A DNA stretch of 64,000 nt from Saprospiraceae bacterium (GTDB taxonomy: Bacteria; Bacteroidota; Bacteroidia; Chitinophagales; Saprospiraceae), in contig JADJYQ010000007.1 of assembly GCA_016719615.1 (NCBI GenBank), positions 248,001 to 312,000 on the forward strand, in the 5' to 3' direction. Position numbers and translations under genes: made by a program. Under the pieces are notes generated by a model, which saw only the letters and a list, made by a program, of their open reading frames with translations, was not told the origin of the DNA and made no database searches. This document shows, in pieces, positions 1 to 10,000 of this stretch; within the stretch, counting starts at the first letter, position 1; every line of letters begins with the position of its first letter.

Positions 1-1067
1 GCTACGGCTTCAAGGTGAAGCGGCTCTGCTTTTTTATAGTTACCCATATCACTATAAAGAAATGCAAGGTTGTCCAAGCAATAGGCATAATTTGGATGCT
101 CCTTTCCAAAAATATTTTCCTGAATGGATCTAGCTTCAAGAAAGTGCGGCTCTGCTTTTTCGTAATTGCCCATTTTATGGTATTGGATTGCCAGACCGCT
201 CAGAATCAAAGCAAAATAGGGGTGATGATTACCCAATACTTTTTGAGTAATGTCTTTTGCTTCCAGATAGAGCAGCTCAACTTTTTCGTAGTTGCCTGTT
301 CCTAAACTACCATAAAGTTTTGCTAGGTTAATAAGGCTCTGAACATAATCTGAATGGTACTTTCCCAGAGATTTTTCTCTGATGGCTTTGGCCTCAAGGT
401 GGAGAAGTTCAGCCTTTTCGTAGTTGCCTATTGTATTATAATGAACTGCGAGGTTGTTTAAGCTATTGGCATAATCTGGATGGTCTTTTCCAAACACTTT
501 TTCACGGATGGCTATAGTTTCAACGTATAACAGTTCGACTTTTTCGAAGTTTCCCATTTTAGAGTAAAGTTTTCCGAGATTGTTTAAGCTGTTGGCATAA
601 TCTGAATGGTACTTTCCAAAAATATTTTCCCGGATAGCTTTGGCTTCAAGGTGAAGCGGCTCTGCTTTTTCGTATTCTCCCAAATCAAAGTAAAGTAATG
701 CCAGGTTGTTAAGACAATTAGCGAAATCAGGATGGTTCTTTCTAAATAATTTTTCGTGAATGGTTTTGCATTCGAGATAACATTTTTCAGCTTCCAAAAA
801 ATTTCGTTTGAAATCATGAACCCTGCCTCGGTTAAAGGCACAATTGGCGTAAACTGCTGACATCGATCCCAGGTTTGCAAGCGTGAGCTGTTCGGCTATG
901 ACATTGACTTCGAGTGCCTTGTCGAAATCCTTTTTGTCAGTGAGGTCACGAGAAAGCAGGATGAGACTGTCCACCTGCTTAATTATAACTGAATCTACAG
1001 TTTGAGATGATAAAGCGGTTAAAAAGCACGCGAATAATAAAAGCAACATTTTTTCATGGACCTTCAT
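1..1067 (-). CDS. Secreted tetratricopeptide-repeat protein, 3' end outside window
   Basis: The frame is open from an ATG at 1067 down to base 1 and runs off the window, giving about 355 residues. It begins with a hydrophobic signal peptide (residues 7-21, ending near SSQT) and then consists of TPR units of about 42 residues with the core pattern N-x-L-A-x-x-Y-x-x-x-G-x-Y-x-K-A-E and the linker IREKxFGKxHPDYA, typical of the kinesin-light-chain type of TPR. The N-terminus (IKQVDSLI, SRDLT, DFDKALEVN) is closely similar to that of the next gene upstream, so the two are tandem paralogues. By analogy the missing C-terminus may carry a CHAT protease domain, but this is inference. TPR assignment is firm; function is unknown. 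Confidence 0.9.
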   Translation of the reverse strand, partial: MKVHEKMLLLLFACFLTALSSQTVDSVIIKQVDSLILLSRDLTDKKDFDKALEVNVIAEQLTLANLGSMSAVYANCAFNRGRVHDFKRNFLEAEKCYLECKTIHEKLFRKNHPDFANCLNNLALLYFDLGEYEKAEPLHLEAKAIRENIFGKYHSDYANSLNNLGKLYSKMGNFEKVELLYVETIAIREKVFGKDHPDYANSLNNLAVHYNTIGNYEKAELLHLEAKAIREKSLGKYHSDYVQSLINLAKLYGSLGTGNYEKVELLYLEAKDITQKVLGNHHPYFALILSGLAIQYHKMGNYEKAEPHFLEARSIQENIFGKEHPNYAYCLDNLAFLYSDMGNYKKAEPLHLEAV

Positions 1068-1201
1068 TCTAAGTTTTTTCAATTTATTTAAAAAAATCTA
1101 CAATCAACACAAACGAAATGAAATACAGAGTGACAATGGCTGTGAGAATGCGTTTTATCATTTACTCCAATAATACAGAACCCTTCCCAAATTCGGTTTC
1201 A

Positions 1202-4200
1202 CTACTCCACCAACACAAACCCTGCCCATTGATAGGGATCCAATCCGATTTCGCGCAATTCTTTTTGTGCTGCATGAAATGCATCAGGAATTGTCATCTT
1301 ATTCTCCAACCATTTTTTGTAAAAAGTGGTCATCAATAAGGATGTTTGTTTATCGGGTACCTGCCACAAACTCATGATCAAATATTTTGCTCCTGCAATT
1401 TTGAATGCTCGCTGTAATCCATACACCCCTTCGTTCCCTTGTATGTCGCCGAGTCCTGTCTCACATGCAGAAAGTACAACTAATTCAGTATTCGATAAAT
1501 TCATTTGTGAAATTTCATAAGCTGTCAAGATTCCGTCTTCTCTTCCCTCCAGTGTTTGTTTGCCTTGCCAGGCTGCATTGCCACCGGCCATGATCAAACC
1601 GGAACGCAACATGGGATGATCACTCATCTTAAACACTGGTTCTGTATGACTCCTGACCACTGACTCTTGACTATTATTTTTGGGGTCAGGAAAAAAATAC
1701 CCGTGTGTAGCGATATGCAAGATTCTAGGAGAAGCTGAATTATTTACACCAATCTGTTTGAATGCCTCCTCCGTTGCGGTGGATCCCTTTTTTAAGGTTG
1801 TATTCATACCCGCAGTCTGCAAAATCTTTTCAATCGAATTCACTTCCTGTTCTGTGCCGACAAGGTAATTCCAAGTGCCCCCTCTCAGTGTAGAATCAAC
1901 CAATGCGAAATATAGTTCGCCTCTGAATTGTGAAGTTTGAAAGAGTTCAGTATTCTGGGAGGCGCTGTCTTTTTCAAACTGTATTCCACCAAATAATATA
2001 ACGTCGTTATTGGCAATTTTTATTTGAGTGCGAATGACCAACTGTCGGGTGCTGCCCATTTCAACCAGTTCGAAACGGTCTGACAACGTTTTGCCGTCGG
2101 CTGTCGGGATAGCGCTGAAATTCAGACGATGCAAAATTCCTGAAGGGGAGAAGTAGATTTTTTTGACACCATTCAGTTGCGTTTCCAGCGGTTTCCAGAG
2201 CAGGTCGTACATCTTGGAGAGGTTATACGCGTGAAGGGGTTTCACACCTCGACTGGCATACAAGTTCGGAACAGTAGCTGAATTGTCATTCGCTGTGCTA
2301 CGCTGAAGCAGCCTGGCGACCTCCTTTTCCTCAAAGAGGGCCACGAAAACAGGTTGGCTAGCGCCCGGCTGGAGTAGCAGGGCAGCATACATGATACTGT
2401 CAGTCAAACTATTGCGATGATAGCGGAACCTTACGAACTCCACAACTGCCTCGTTTGATTTGAGTTTCTGCCGGACTTCATGCCAACGCACATGCTTTTT
2501 TTGCTCAGAATAGCCGGTAGCAATGCTGGAAAGTGCTTTTTCAAGTGTATTTGCTTTTTGTGTCAATTTGGCAACAAATTGGCTGTCAGCCTCTTCGATT
2601 GGTTTTGACAACTGCGCTGCGAGCATCCGCTTACAATTTCGCAGTTCAAGGTAAGTATTTTGGGCCAAGGAATCTGACAAAGCTTTCCGTTTGATCCGAT
2701 CGGATGAATGCAACAAAATTCCTTTGTAAAACAGACTGTTATCGAAGCATGCGGACTGAATCCGCTTTCCACCATGTCGAAACGCGAAAGACAGTATCAG
2801 ATCGTTGTGAATAACATACAAATCGATATATTTTCCCAGTTCCTGTTCTGAAAGATAGGTCAGTGCATTTTCCGCCAATAATTTATTGATATCGGAAAGT
2901 TCGGCATAAAGTGAGTCCGCCAGCTCTGTTTGTCCTGTCTGTGTATAAAGGTTCGCAATATATTGTAACGTCGTGGAATAATTGGATGAGATCCTGCCCT
3001 GTGTCGTTTCAAATATGCGCAACGAGGTCAAAAAGCCAGTTTCAGCACGCTGAAAATCTTCTGTTGATTGATAAAGAAGTGACAAGTTGCACAGCGTTAA
3101 AGCATAATGGGGATGATTTTTTCCATGAACCGCTTCATTGATTTTCAGCGACTCTAATAACAGGGGCAACGCCTCGTCGAAATTCTCACGGTATGTGTAC
3201 AGATTAGCTAGGTTTTCTAAAGTGCTGGCATAATCCGATTGATCTTTGCCGGCGTTTTTTTCCAGAATTGCCAAAACCTGTGTATAGAGCAGCACGGCGG
3301 TATCGAGTTCATTACGGGCATAATAGGCAATATTTGCCAGGACATTCAAGGATTTCACATAGTCAGATGTTTCGGTCAACTCATTCCTGCGGTAGAATGC
3401 CGCTACCTGCTGAATATTGTGCCAAGCGTTTTCATAATTCCCCATATAAAAATACATCAATCCAAGGTCGTACAGATTGGAAACATATTGTACATGGTCC
3501 CTACCCAAGGTACTTTCCCTGATTTGAAGTGTTTGCAAAAAAAGAGGTTCAGCTTTTTTATAGTCGGCCATGTTGGCGTACACGTTTGCGAGCCTATACA
3601 GCGCGTTTGCATATTCAGGAAGATTTGTCTTGTTATTGTTCTCGAGTATGCCTTTCAACTCAAGATAATATTGTTCTGATATAGTGTACTGTCCGGTTTT
3701 GTTATAAAGCAAACCTAAGTTTATCAGGCTGCCCTGATAGTCTGGATGCAGACTGTCCAAAAATACTCTTCGATGTTCCATCGCCTCTAGCAACAGCGGT
3801 TCTGCAGCAAGTAGTTTTCCTATTTTAAGGTAAAACAAACCCAGATTATTCAGGCTGACACTGTACCTCGGATGATTCGCTCCAAGTGTAATGCGCCGTA
3901 ATTCAAGGGATTCCCTGTAATACTGCTCTGCTTTCAGATTTTGTCCCATGTCTTCATACAGGATTGCCAGATTGGCTAGTGTCATAGAAAAATCAGGGTG
4001 CAACCTCCCCAACACTTTTTCCCTGATCACTTTTGATTCAAGATACCCTTTTTCTGCTTCTTGATAATCTCCTTTCGCATAAGAAATCCTTCCATGATTG
4101 TAGCCAGTGCTTCCATACGCTGCGGACTCCTTACCAAGTTTTTCGAGGGCGATTATTTCAGCAGCTGCATTGACCTCAAGGGCTTTGTCGAAGTCCCGTT

Positions 4201-4324
4201 TGGACGTGAGGTCACGCGAGAACTTGATTAGGCTATCAACTTGTTTGATCGCAATCGAATCAACCGTTTGGGCAGAAACACAAGTTAAGGTTGATACCAG
4301 TAAAAATAGAAAAGCGTATTTCAT
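1202..4324 (-). CDS. TPR-CHAT protein (secreted, caspase-like C-terminal domain)
   Basis: This 1040-residue protein has a signal peptide (residues 1-18, ending VSAQ), a long array of about ten kinesin-light-chain-type TPRs (roughly residues 40-480), a linker and a C-terminal CHAT domain (about 720-1040). The protease dyad is visible: His near residue 874 in HIATHGYFF and Cys near 954 in VLSACETGLG. The C-terminal WAGFVLVE ending is usual for CHAT proteins. CHAT domains are caspase/separase-like peptidases; those next to TPRs are often parts of sensing or self-killing systems, but here a signal peptide suggests the protein is exported, so the substrate is unknown. The upstream gene-proximal DNA resembles that of the neighbouring paralogue at 1067. 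Family assignment is firm. Confidence 0.92.
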   Translation of the reverse strand: MKYAFLFLLVSTLTCVSAQTVDSIAIKQVDSLIKFSRDLTSKRDFDKALEVNAAAEIIALEKLGKESAAYGSTGYNHGRISYAKGDYQEAEKGYLESKVIREKVLGRLHPDFSMTLANLAILYEDMGQNLKAEQYYRESLELRRITLGANHPRYSVSLNNLGLFYLKIGKLLAAEPLLLEAMEHRRVFLDSLHPDYQGSLINLGLLYNKTGQYTISEQYYLELKGILENNNKTNLPEYANALYRLANVYANMADYKKAEPLFLQTLQIRESTLGRDHVQYVSNLYDLGLMYFYMGNYENAWHNIQQVAAFYRRNELTETSDYVKSLNVLANIAYYARNELDTAVLLYTQVLAILEKNAGKDQSDYASTLENLANLYTYRENFDEALPLLLESLKINEAVHGKNHPHYALTLCNLSLLYQSTEDFQRAETGFLTSLRIFETTQGRISSNYSTTLQYIANLYTQTGQTELADSLYAELSDINKLLAENALTYLSEQELGKYIDLYVIHNDLILSFAFRHGGKRIQSACFDNSLFYKGILLHSSDRIKRKALSDSLAQNTYLELRNCKRMLAAQLSKPIEEADSQFVAKLTQKANTLEKALSSIATGYSEQKKHVRWHEVRQKLKSNEAVVEFVRFRYHRNSLTDSIMYAALLLQPGASQPVFVALFEEKEVARLLQRSTANDNSATVPNLYASRGVKPLHAYNLSKMYDLLWKPLETQLNGVKKIYFSPSGILHRLNFSAIPTADGKTLSDRFELVEMGSTRQLVIRTQIKIANNDVILFGGIQFEKDSASQNTELFQTSQFRGELYFALVDSTLRGGTWNYLVGTEQEVNSIEKILQTAGMNTTLKKGSTATEEAFKQIGVNNSASPRILHIATHGYFFPDPKNNSQESVVRSHTEPVFKMSDHPMLRSGLIMAGGNAAWQGKQTLEGREDGILTAYEISQMNLSNTELVVLSACETGLGDIQGNEGVYGLQRAFKIAGAKYLIMSLWQVPDKQTSLLMTTFYKKWLENKMTIPDAFHAAQKELREIGLDPYQWAGFVLVE

Positions 4325-4758
4325 AAAGCGTGGTAATTAGTTTGTAAAAATAATTTTTTTAAAAAAACTACAACCCTAAAATGAATATAGACTGAATCAA
4401 GTATGAGGTTGGTTTCTTTGTGTTTATTCGACCAACACAAATGCTGACGAAGCCTAGCTTGTCAGCATGCCGACCAAATGCGTTAGCACCCGACAAAAAT
4501 ACAGATTGAGAATGAGAGCGGAGAATGAGGAAATAAGAAAAAAAATATTATTCTAACATTATAAATTTCGTCAAAAATATTGAACAAGAAATGATGTTAA
4601 AACATAAATCAAAATTCTTCAATTGCAGGCCTCAAAGCAAACCTAGAATAGGTCGCCTCATGAAACAAAACGTTAAATTCTCAAAATTCAATTAGAATAC
4701 ACTACTAATTTATAATTTTAGCTTTTCATATCTTATACCCAGCTTAAATTTAATAAAT
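4325..4758. other. Intergenic region with a CHAT-end relic and a hairpin
   Basis: No gene is seen in these 434 bases. On the minus strand 4444-4424 reads A-F-V-L-V-E-stop, the same ending as the CHAT protein downstream, which may be the last trace of another TPR-CHAT copy. Next to it lies an 8-bp inverted repeat (ATGCTGAC at 4441-4448, GTCAGCAT at 4461-4468) without a T-tract. The part nearest 4324 is A/T-rich and resembles the region upstream of the paralogue at 1067, so it probably holds the promoter of the TPR-CHAT gene. Confidence 0.4.
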
Positions 4759-5595
4759 ATGTATTCTACCAAACATTTTCTGATTTCTACTTGTATCTTG
4801 TTTTCTTTAGGATTTTATTCTACAAACCTGGAAGCACAATCATTAAAGCTTCCAGACAGCGGCTCAAATTACAAATGCCAAACAGGAAGAACCATCGGAT
4901 TAACAGATATTGAAATTCGCTGGAACGCCCCCGGAGTAAAAGGTCGCGAAGGTAAAATCTGGGGCGATTTGGTTTATTTCGGTTTCACTACTTTGGGTTA
5001 TGGATCGAATGTTGAATCTCCTTGGAGAGCAGGTGCTGATGAGAATACTACTATTTCATTTTCGACAGATGTTAAGATCAATGGTAAAAATTTAGCTGCC
5101 GGGAAATATGGATTTTTTATTGCCGTTTATCAGGACTCCTGCATACTTATTTTTAATAAAAACGCTGAAGCCTGGGGTAGCTATTTTTATAATAAGGATT
5201 TGGATGTTCTTAGAGTAAGCACCCGCCAGGTAAAAGCCATCGCAAAAAGTACTGAACGATTAGATTTTATATTCAATAATCAAACTTCCAATTCAGTCGA
5301 TATTAGCTTGCAATGGGAATATTGGCAGATCCCATTTAAGGTAGAGATCGATTTAACAAAAACTACATTAGCTTCCATCAGAACTCAACTCAGTGGTGCC
5401 TTGGGATTTGATCCTCCCAGCCTGGAAGCAGGTGCCAATTGGTGTTTAACGAACAATATTAATTTTGAAGAAGCCTTAAATTGGATAAACTCGGCAACGA
5501 ACCCAAATTTAGGCGGTTCCAGAACGTTTAAAGCCCTTTCCACCCATGCCGGATTACTCAACAAAACGGGTCGGCAAATTGAATCAGAAAAATGA
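4759..5595 (+). CDS. DUF2911 domain protein, reading frame broken at its 3' end
   Basis: A signal peptide (residues 1-26, ending LEAQS) is followed by a DUF2911 domain (about 40-200): a beta-rich region with features such as IEIRWNAPGVKGREGKIWG and LAAGKYGFF. A helical tail leads to GRQIESEK and then a TGA. DUF2911 proteins usually continue into TPR-like helices, and exactly this continuation is found one frame away from 5592. Restoring one A in the A5 run at 5588-5592 would join them as one protein of about 378 residues. The break is either a sequencing error, a real mutation, or a slippage site; the ATGA overlap would also permit coupled translation of two proteins. DUF2911 function is not known; export to the periplasm is likely. 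Confidence 0.85.
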   Translation: MYSTKHFLISTCILFSLGFYSTNLEAQSLKLPDSGSNYKCQTGRTIGLTDIEIRWNAPGVKGREGKIWGDLVYFGFTTLGYGSNVESPWRAGADENTTISFSTDVKINGKNLAAGKYGFFIAVYQDSCILIFNKNAEAWGSYFYNKDLDVLRVSTRQVKAIAKSTERLDFIFNNQTSNSVDISLQWEYWQIPFKVEIDLTKTTLASIRTQLSGALGFDPPSLEAGANWCLTNNINFEEALNWINSATNPNLGGSRTFKALSTHAGLLNKTGRQIESEK

Positions 5596-5891
5596 TGGCA
5601 GAAGCTGTCGAAATAGGTGGCGCTATTGAATTGCATCAATACGGCAGACAATTGATCACTCAGAAAAAATATCCCGAGGCCATGGTCATCTTTGAAAAGA
5701 ATTATAACAAACATTATGGTTCCTGGCCTACCAATGTTGGTATGATGCGCGGATATTCCGCAATGGGCAATTTGAAAAAAGCGCTGGAATACGCCAAAAT
5801 AGCACTTTCTCAAGCACCGACGTCCGAAGATAAAAAAAATATGGAGGGACTGCTTAAAACACTAGAATTGGGGAAGTTGTTGGAGCAATAA
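5592..5891 (+). CDS. TPR tail of the DUF2911 protein (separate frame)
   Basis: This 99-residue frame starts at the ATG that overlaps the TGA of the DUF2911 gene (ATGA at 5592-5595). It consists of about two TPR-like helix pairs (ELHQYGRQLITQKKYPEAM, MRGYSAMGNLKKALEYAKIAL). It has no signal peptide, so on its own it would stay in the cytoplasm while its partner is exported. That makes it much more likely that it is the natural C-terminal part of the preceding protein, separated by loss of one base. I treat it as a fragment, not an independent gene. Confidence 0.7.
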   Translation: MMAEAVEIGGAIELHQYGRQLITQKKYPEAMVIFEKNYNKHYGSWPTNVGMMRGYSAMGNLKKALEYAKIALSQAPTSEDKKNMEGLLKTLELGKLLEQ

Positions 5892-6044
5892 CACTTGTTA
5901 GTTTACGATTAAAATCGCTTGTTTATTTTGAATGTAGTGATATGATGAAAATTCATTTTCCTAAATCAATTTGAATTAAATTTTAAAGATTATTGTTTGC
6001 AATTTTAGTAGAATGCATTCATTACTGCACATTTATGAATGAAT
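5892..6044. other. Short A/T-rich spacer between converging genes
   Basis: This spacer separates the DUF2911/TPR gene from the converging membrane-protein gene. The sequence is A/T-rich and I see no hairpin terminator. Its first bases contain a one-mismatch copy of the dispersed palindrome (AATAAC-ACTT-GTTAGT, 5887-5902). Confidence 0.4.
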
Positions 6045-6794
6045 TTAAATGAGGTAAGGTATCAACGCTTTCCTTTTAATTGGATAAGCTCTAAAATTTT
6101 CCAAATACCACCGATGATGCCGCATCGCCCTGGGCACGAGGTTGGCCAAAGTCCAAACAGCAAAACTCAATGCCGGCAGATTCCAGGCCATCACCGCAAA
6201 TCCAATCCATTCTATGATTTCACCTAATAAATTTGGCGAAGAGACGAATTCAAATAAAAATCCACGGGGTATATGATATCCGGTATCGCCGCCCTTCCTG
6301 AGTTGAATAAGTATATCATCTGATTTCCAATTGATCCACATACCTAATAAAAAAATTGGCAGGCCCATAAGAAAGTGAGTACTTGAAAGCCAACTTGCTG
6401 TGTACATATCTCCAGCTGCAGCTTCAGCAAGAAAATTTCCATTTAAGCCCGCATTGACCACATTAAAGAAGATGGCGCTGCATACAATCAATAACGGCAT
6501 TTTTTTGGGTGTAGTTTTTATTCGCAATGGGTAAACAATTGTCCGGTTGAAGTAATGTACTATCCACAATAAAAACAAAATCCATACATAACTATCTGTT
6601 CCCTGAATCGCTGTATAAAAAAAATAACACATGATCATCAGCGAAGGCAACTCCATGATAAACCAGCCCCATTTATTGCTTATTGAAGTGCCCCACTTTT
6701 CATGCGTATGACGTCCAAAAGGGGCCGTCACGAATTGTAAACTAACATATGTTAGTAAGGCCACAGCGATCCAAATATAGCTCAGGGTGTTCAT
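6045..6794 (-). CDS. Steroid 5-alpha-reductase-like membrane protein
   Basis: About 249 residues with six or seven hydrophobic segments. The C-terminal signature of the 3-oxo-5-alpha-steroid 4-dehydrogenase family is clear: NLLGEIIEWIGFAVMAW, then LVPRAMRHHRWYLENF and YPIKRKALIPYLI. The central segment GFLFEFVSSPN also fits. Family members reduce C=C double bonds of steroids or polyprenyl/enoyl substrates with NADPH in the membrane; in Bacteroidota the substrate is not established. I chose the ATG at 6794 (MNTLSYIW), directly before the first membrane segment; an ATG at 6809 would add five residues. The gene stands alone and lies downstream of a terminator. One copy of the ACTAAC-N4-GTTAGT palindrome sits inside the coding region at 6741. 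Confidence 0.85.
   Translation of the reverse strand: MNTLSYIWIAVALLTYVSLQFVTAPFGRHTHEKWGTSISNKWGWFIMELPSLMIMCYFFYTAIQGTDSYVWILFLLWIVHYFNRTIVYPLRIKTTPKKMPLLIVCSAIFFNVVNAGLNGNFLAEAAAGDMYTASWLSSTHFLMGLPIFLLGMWINWKSDDILIQLRKGGDTGYHIPRGFLFEFVSSPNLLGEIIEWIGFAVMAWNLPALSFAVWTLANLVPRAMRHHRWYLENFRAYPIKRKALIPYLI
6741..6756. repeat. Dispersed palindrome ACTAAC-ATAT-GTTAGT
   Basis: This perfect 16-bp palindrome is a member of a recurring motif (see also 15681, 28377, 43621, 53314 and near-copies). It lies inside the steroid-reductase-like gene, where it reads L-T-Y-V-S on the coding strand. Its role is unknown. Confidence 0.6.
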
Positions 6795-6914
6795 GGAATC
6801 AAGATGCATATGTATTTCAAAATTATTTTATTACCCCCTTATCTTTAAGTAATTACAACTCAGAAACGCAATATTAAAGAATTACATCCATTTGCAATCC
6901 ATTCTATTTAAAAA

Positions 6915-6945
6915 AAACTGCCGGAGGTACATCCTCCGGCAGTTT
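6915..6945 (-). terminator. Rho-independent terminator of the PhoX-like gene
   Basis: The arms ACTGCCGGAGG (6917-6927) and CCTCCGGCAGT (6933-6943) form a perfect 11-bp GC-rich stem, lengthened by A-T pairs, around a 5-base loop. On the minus strand the hairpin is followed by a run of at least seven T. It lies about 65 bases past the stop codon of the gene ending at 7010 and points the right way to end that transcript. Confidence 0.9.
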
Positions 6946-7009
6946 AAAATTTATGGCTGTTCAACTATAAATAAACGACGCTATCGGTATATCTCCGATT
7001 CCTTAATTT

Positions 7010-10000
7010 TCAAAAAGTTCTAATAACTCTGCTTTCAATTTGTCCGTTTACTGATACTTTAAGCAGGTAAGTTCCTGGCTCTGCAATCTCGATCTTAAAC
7101 TTATGGCTACCGGAATCTAATTTTTCTAAATTACTTGAAACTATTGTTCGACCCTGGAAATCCATTATTTCATAAGAAAAAACTGCACTTTCAATGAATT
7201 GGATTTTCAAATTTGCAGTTTTCTTAAATGGATTCGGAGCTATTTCTAATTTAAACTTACTTTCCTTAGTTTCTTTGGTCCCTGTTGGGTTTCCCAAAAA
7301 ATCTTTCCTTGCAACAACGAGTGTAGTACTCCTGTTAAACTGAATATTTCTTCCAGTCGCGTCTTTTTGAGTAAGTTGATTACTTGGTGCGGGTTCCTGA
7401 ATAGAAATGAACATGTATTTATAATCCGGAGTAAAAGTCATACCTGTAGGTTCAGAGCCGAAAGGTGATTGCATGAAGATCTCCACCTTTGGCGCAGCTT
7501 GTGTGTGATCCGGACGAATGACCCAAACATAATTGTTACCACCATCCTGCAACACCCAAAGATTCCCTCTGTCATCAAAGGTCAGATTGTCGTTGCCTTG
7601 TGCCCAAGGTTCTGAAACCATTCTGCCGTTTGAATTCATTCGGTAAGATCTGTTTCCAGCAAAAGTTTCAAATGCTGATACAGTATTTCCATCGTCTTTA
7701 AATCGATAAACTCTACCAGCGCCCTTTACCGCAAAATAAACTTTTCCATCCAATGGCGAGATCTCAACATCCTCAACTCCAGGAAATACCGTTGCTCCAT
7801 TTTGAATGGCCCAGGTCTTTACATTATTTTGTTCATCTTTTGTTGTGTTAGGTACCAATAACCACTCTCCTAATGGACTTACTGGTTCGCCTCCTGACAT
7901 GCCTTGATTCAATTTTAATACATATAATTTTCCGGAAGATAGGTCAGACTCTTTATCTGCTATAAACTTATAAACAGAACCGTCGGATGCATCTTCACCC
8001 TGATATGCTGTGCGTTTATCATTTAATACAACCAAGTTTTCATGGCTCATTCTCCCCATCGCCCATAATTTGGCTTTGCCATTTCCATAATCCTTTACCA
8101 TTCTTGTTACCGGATCAATTTCTACATTCCAGCCCCAGTCAACATATCCATCTGCATTTGCATCCTGATTTGTCGGACTATATATTTCTTCGCAGGTAAT
8201 AACGGTATTCCAAGGTGTCACAGTTCCACTGCAATTTGTGGCGGTGGATACGACAGGACTAAAATCAACCGGCCCGGATGCATCTACTTGCCAAAGTTTA
8301 GAAGTCAGATCGTAGCGTATATCTGCAATGGAAACGCCTCCTGGTACTGTCTCGTGATTGACACTCAGGTATCCTAAAGTACTGGATCCATTAACAGGCA
8401 CATAACCGGTAAAATCGAAATTTGTTGAGAACGATCCGGTTGTTCCTTTATAACTGTCGAATGCACCAAACAAAACCTGGAAAGTATGACTAGCAGGTAC
8501 TTCTACAAGTTGATCTTGTGATCTTGCCAGCAAACTCGTAAAACAAGCAATATGTTTGTCGTTAGGATCAGTACATCCCAAATCTGTTGGATTGCTATTA
8601 TATAAACTGTTGTTGATCTCCAGGTCAAAACTCAAATCTGAAGTTATTGGCCCCCACTGGTGTACTTCTGCCGCAATTTGATTGATTCCATTCTGGAATA
8701 CAGACTTTGGCACATCAAACACATAATAATACGATTCATCATGACCTGTAATTCGATTTACTGCTTTCGTATTGTAATCCACTGATCCGCTTGGCATATT
8801 CGTCCTGAAGACTTCTATTCCGTTTACATAAACGATGGCTCCATCATCAACGCGCAAATTGAATTCTACCTGATTACCTAAGCTGGCTGTATCTGTGATT
8901 TCTATTTTTTTCCTAAAATAGGCCGTATTGTATTTGTTATTTGGATCCGGACCAAAGCTCAGTTTTGTGACAATGAAAGGATCTCCAAATCCAAGTGGAG
9001 CCGCTCCAAAATCCCAGCTTAGATCATCAAAAGTAATATTTGTCCAATCCCCCATTGGCGAAACTGCTTTGTCGTAATAAGCCCATTCTGATTTTCTTTT
9101 TACCGGGTATGGTGTAACAGCTAAAGTAGGTTTGGAAGATTGAAAATATTCAATAAGCAGTTTTGGCGCATCCGGTGCAGATCCATCATATGATTCAGCT
9201 TCTTTCAATCCGTTTCCTTTGATAAATAATGAAAGTGCGTTTCCTGAAGTCCAATCATCTTGTGCAAAAATGGAATTCAATAAACCTGCAATATTTGCAG
9301 AACGTTGATCATTTCCTTTCTCTCCAATGGTTTTCCAGCTACCATCTGGAATGTTCCATGTTATAGAATCTGCAAATACAGGTCTGCTGCTTAAATTGAA
9401 CATCACTGCAGCATTAAAAGCTGCCGCGTTGCCTGTATTTTCAGCCCATATCGTTAGGTTTGAGGGATCCGTATTTTTATTGGTATTATCTACTGTAAAT
9501 TGCAAATAGGCATTTTTAACGAGAGTGCCTTTAGGTAGTTGAACATTTGCAAATCGCATACCTACATATTGAGGATCCATATTACCTGCCGATTCCATAC
9601 CCAATTCAAGGTCAGAACTACCAACATCCATACTTCCGGGAGTCTTGGTTTGGTTAGGGCCGGGAAGGTATTCTTCAAGATCGTCTTCAACACTTTGTAT
9701 GCTGGTTGAATAGTTGCCAAGAGCGATATATTGAATCACAAGCAATGGTGCGTCGGCTGCTGAACCATCATAAGATTCTGCTTCTTTCAAGCTGTTTCCT
9801 TTTATAAATAATGCAAGCGAATTATTTGCAGCCCATGAATCCTGATTAACAATATTCTGAATCAGTTGTGCAATATTCGAAGATTGTTGATCAAGGCCTT
9901 TTTCCCCAATGGTTTTCCAGCTGCCATCTGGAATGTTCCAAACAACTGAATCCGAAAACACAGGTCTTTTTGTCAAATTAAAAGGATCTGCAGAATTAAA

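Noticed and set aside
3239..3679. Long plus-strand frame inside the TPR-CHAT gene
   Set aside because: It is antisense to clear TPR units and has no features of its own.
1202..4324. Gasdermin or other known CHAT-linked defence system
   Set aside because: Neighbours are a TPR paralogue and a DUF2911 protein; no gasdermin, nuclease or reverse transcriptase is nearby, and the protein has a signal peptide.
5385..5813. 142-codon minus-strand frame across the DUF2911 frameshift
   Set aside because: The plus strand has conserved protein patterns on both sides of the break; the minus frame has none.
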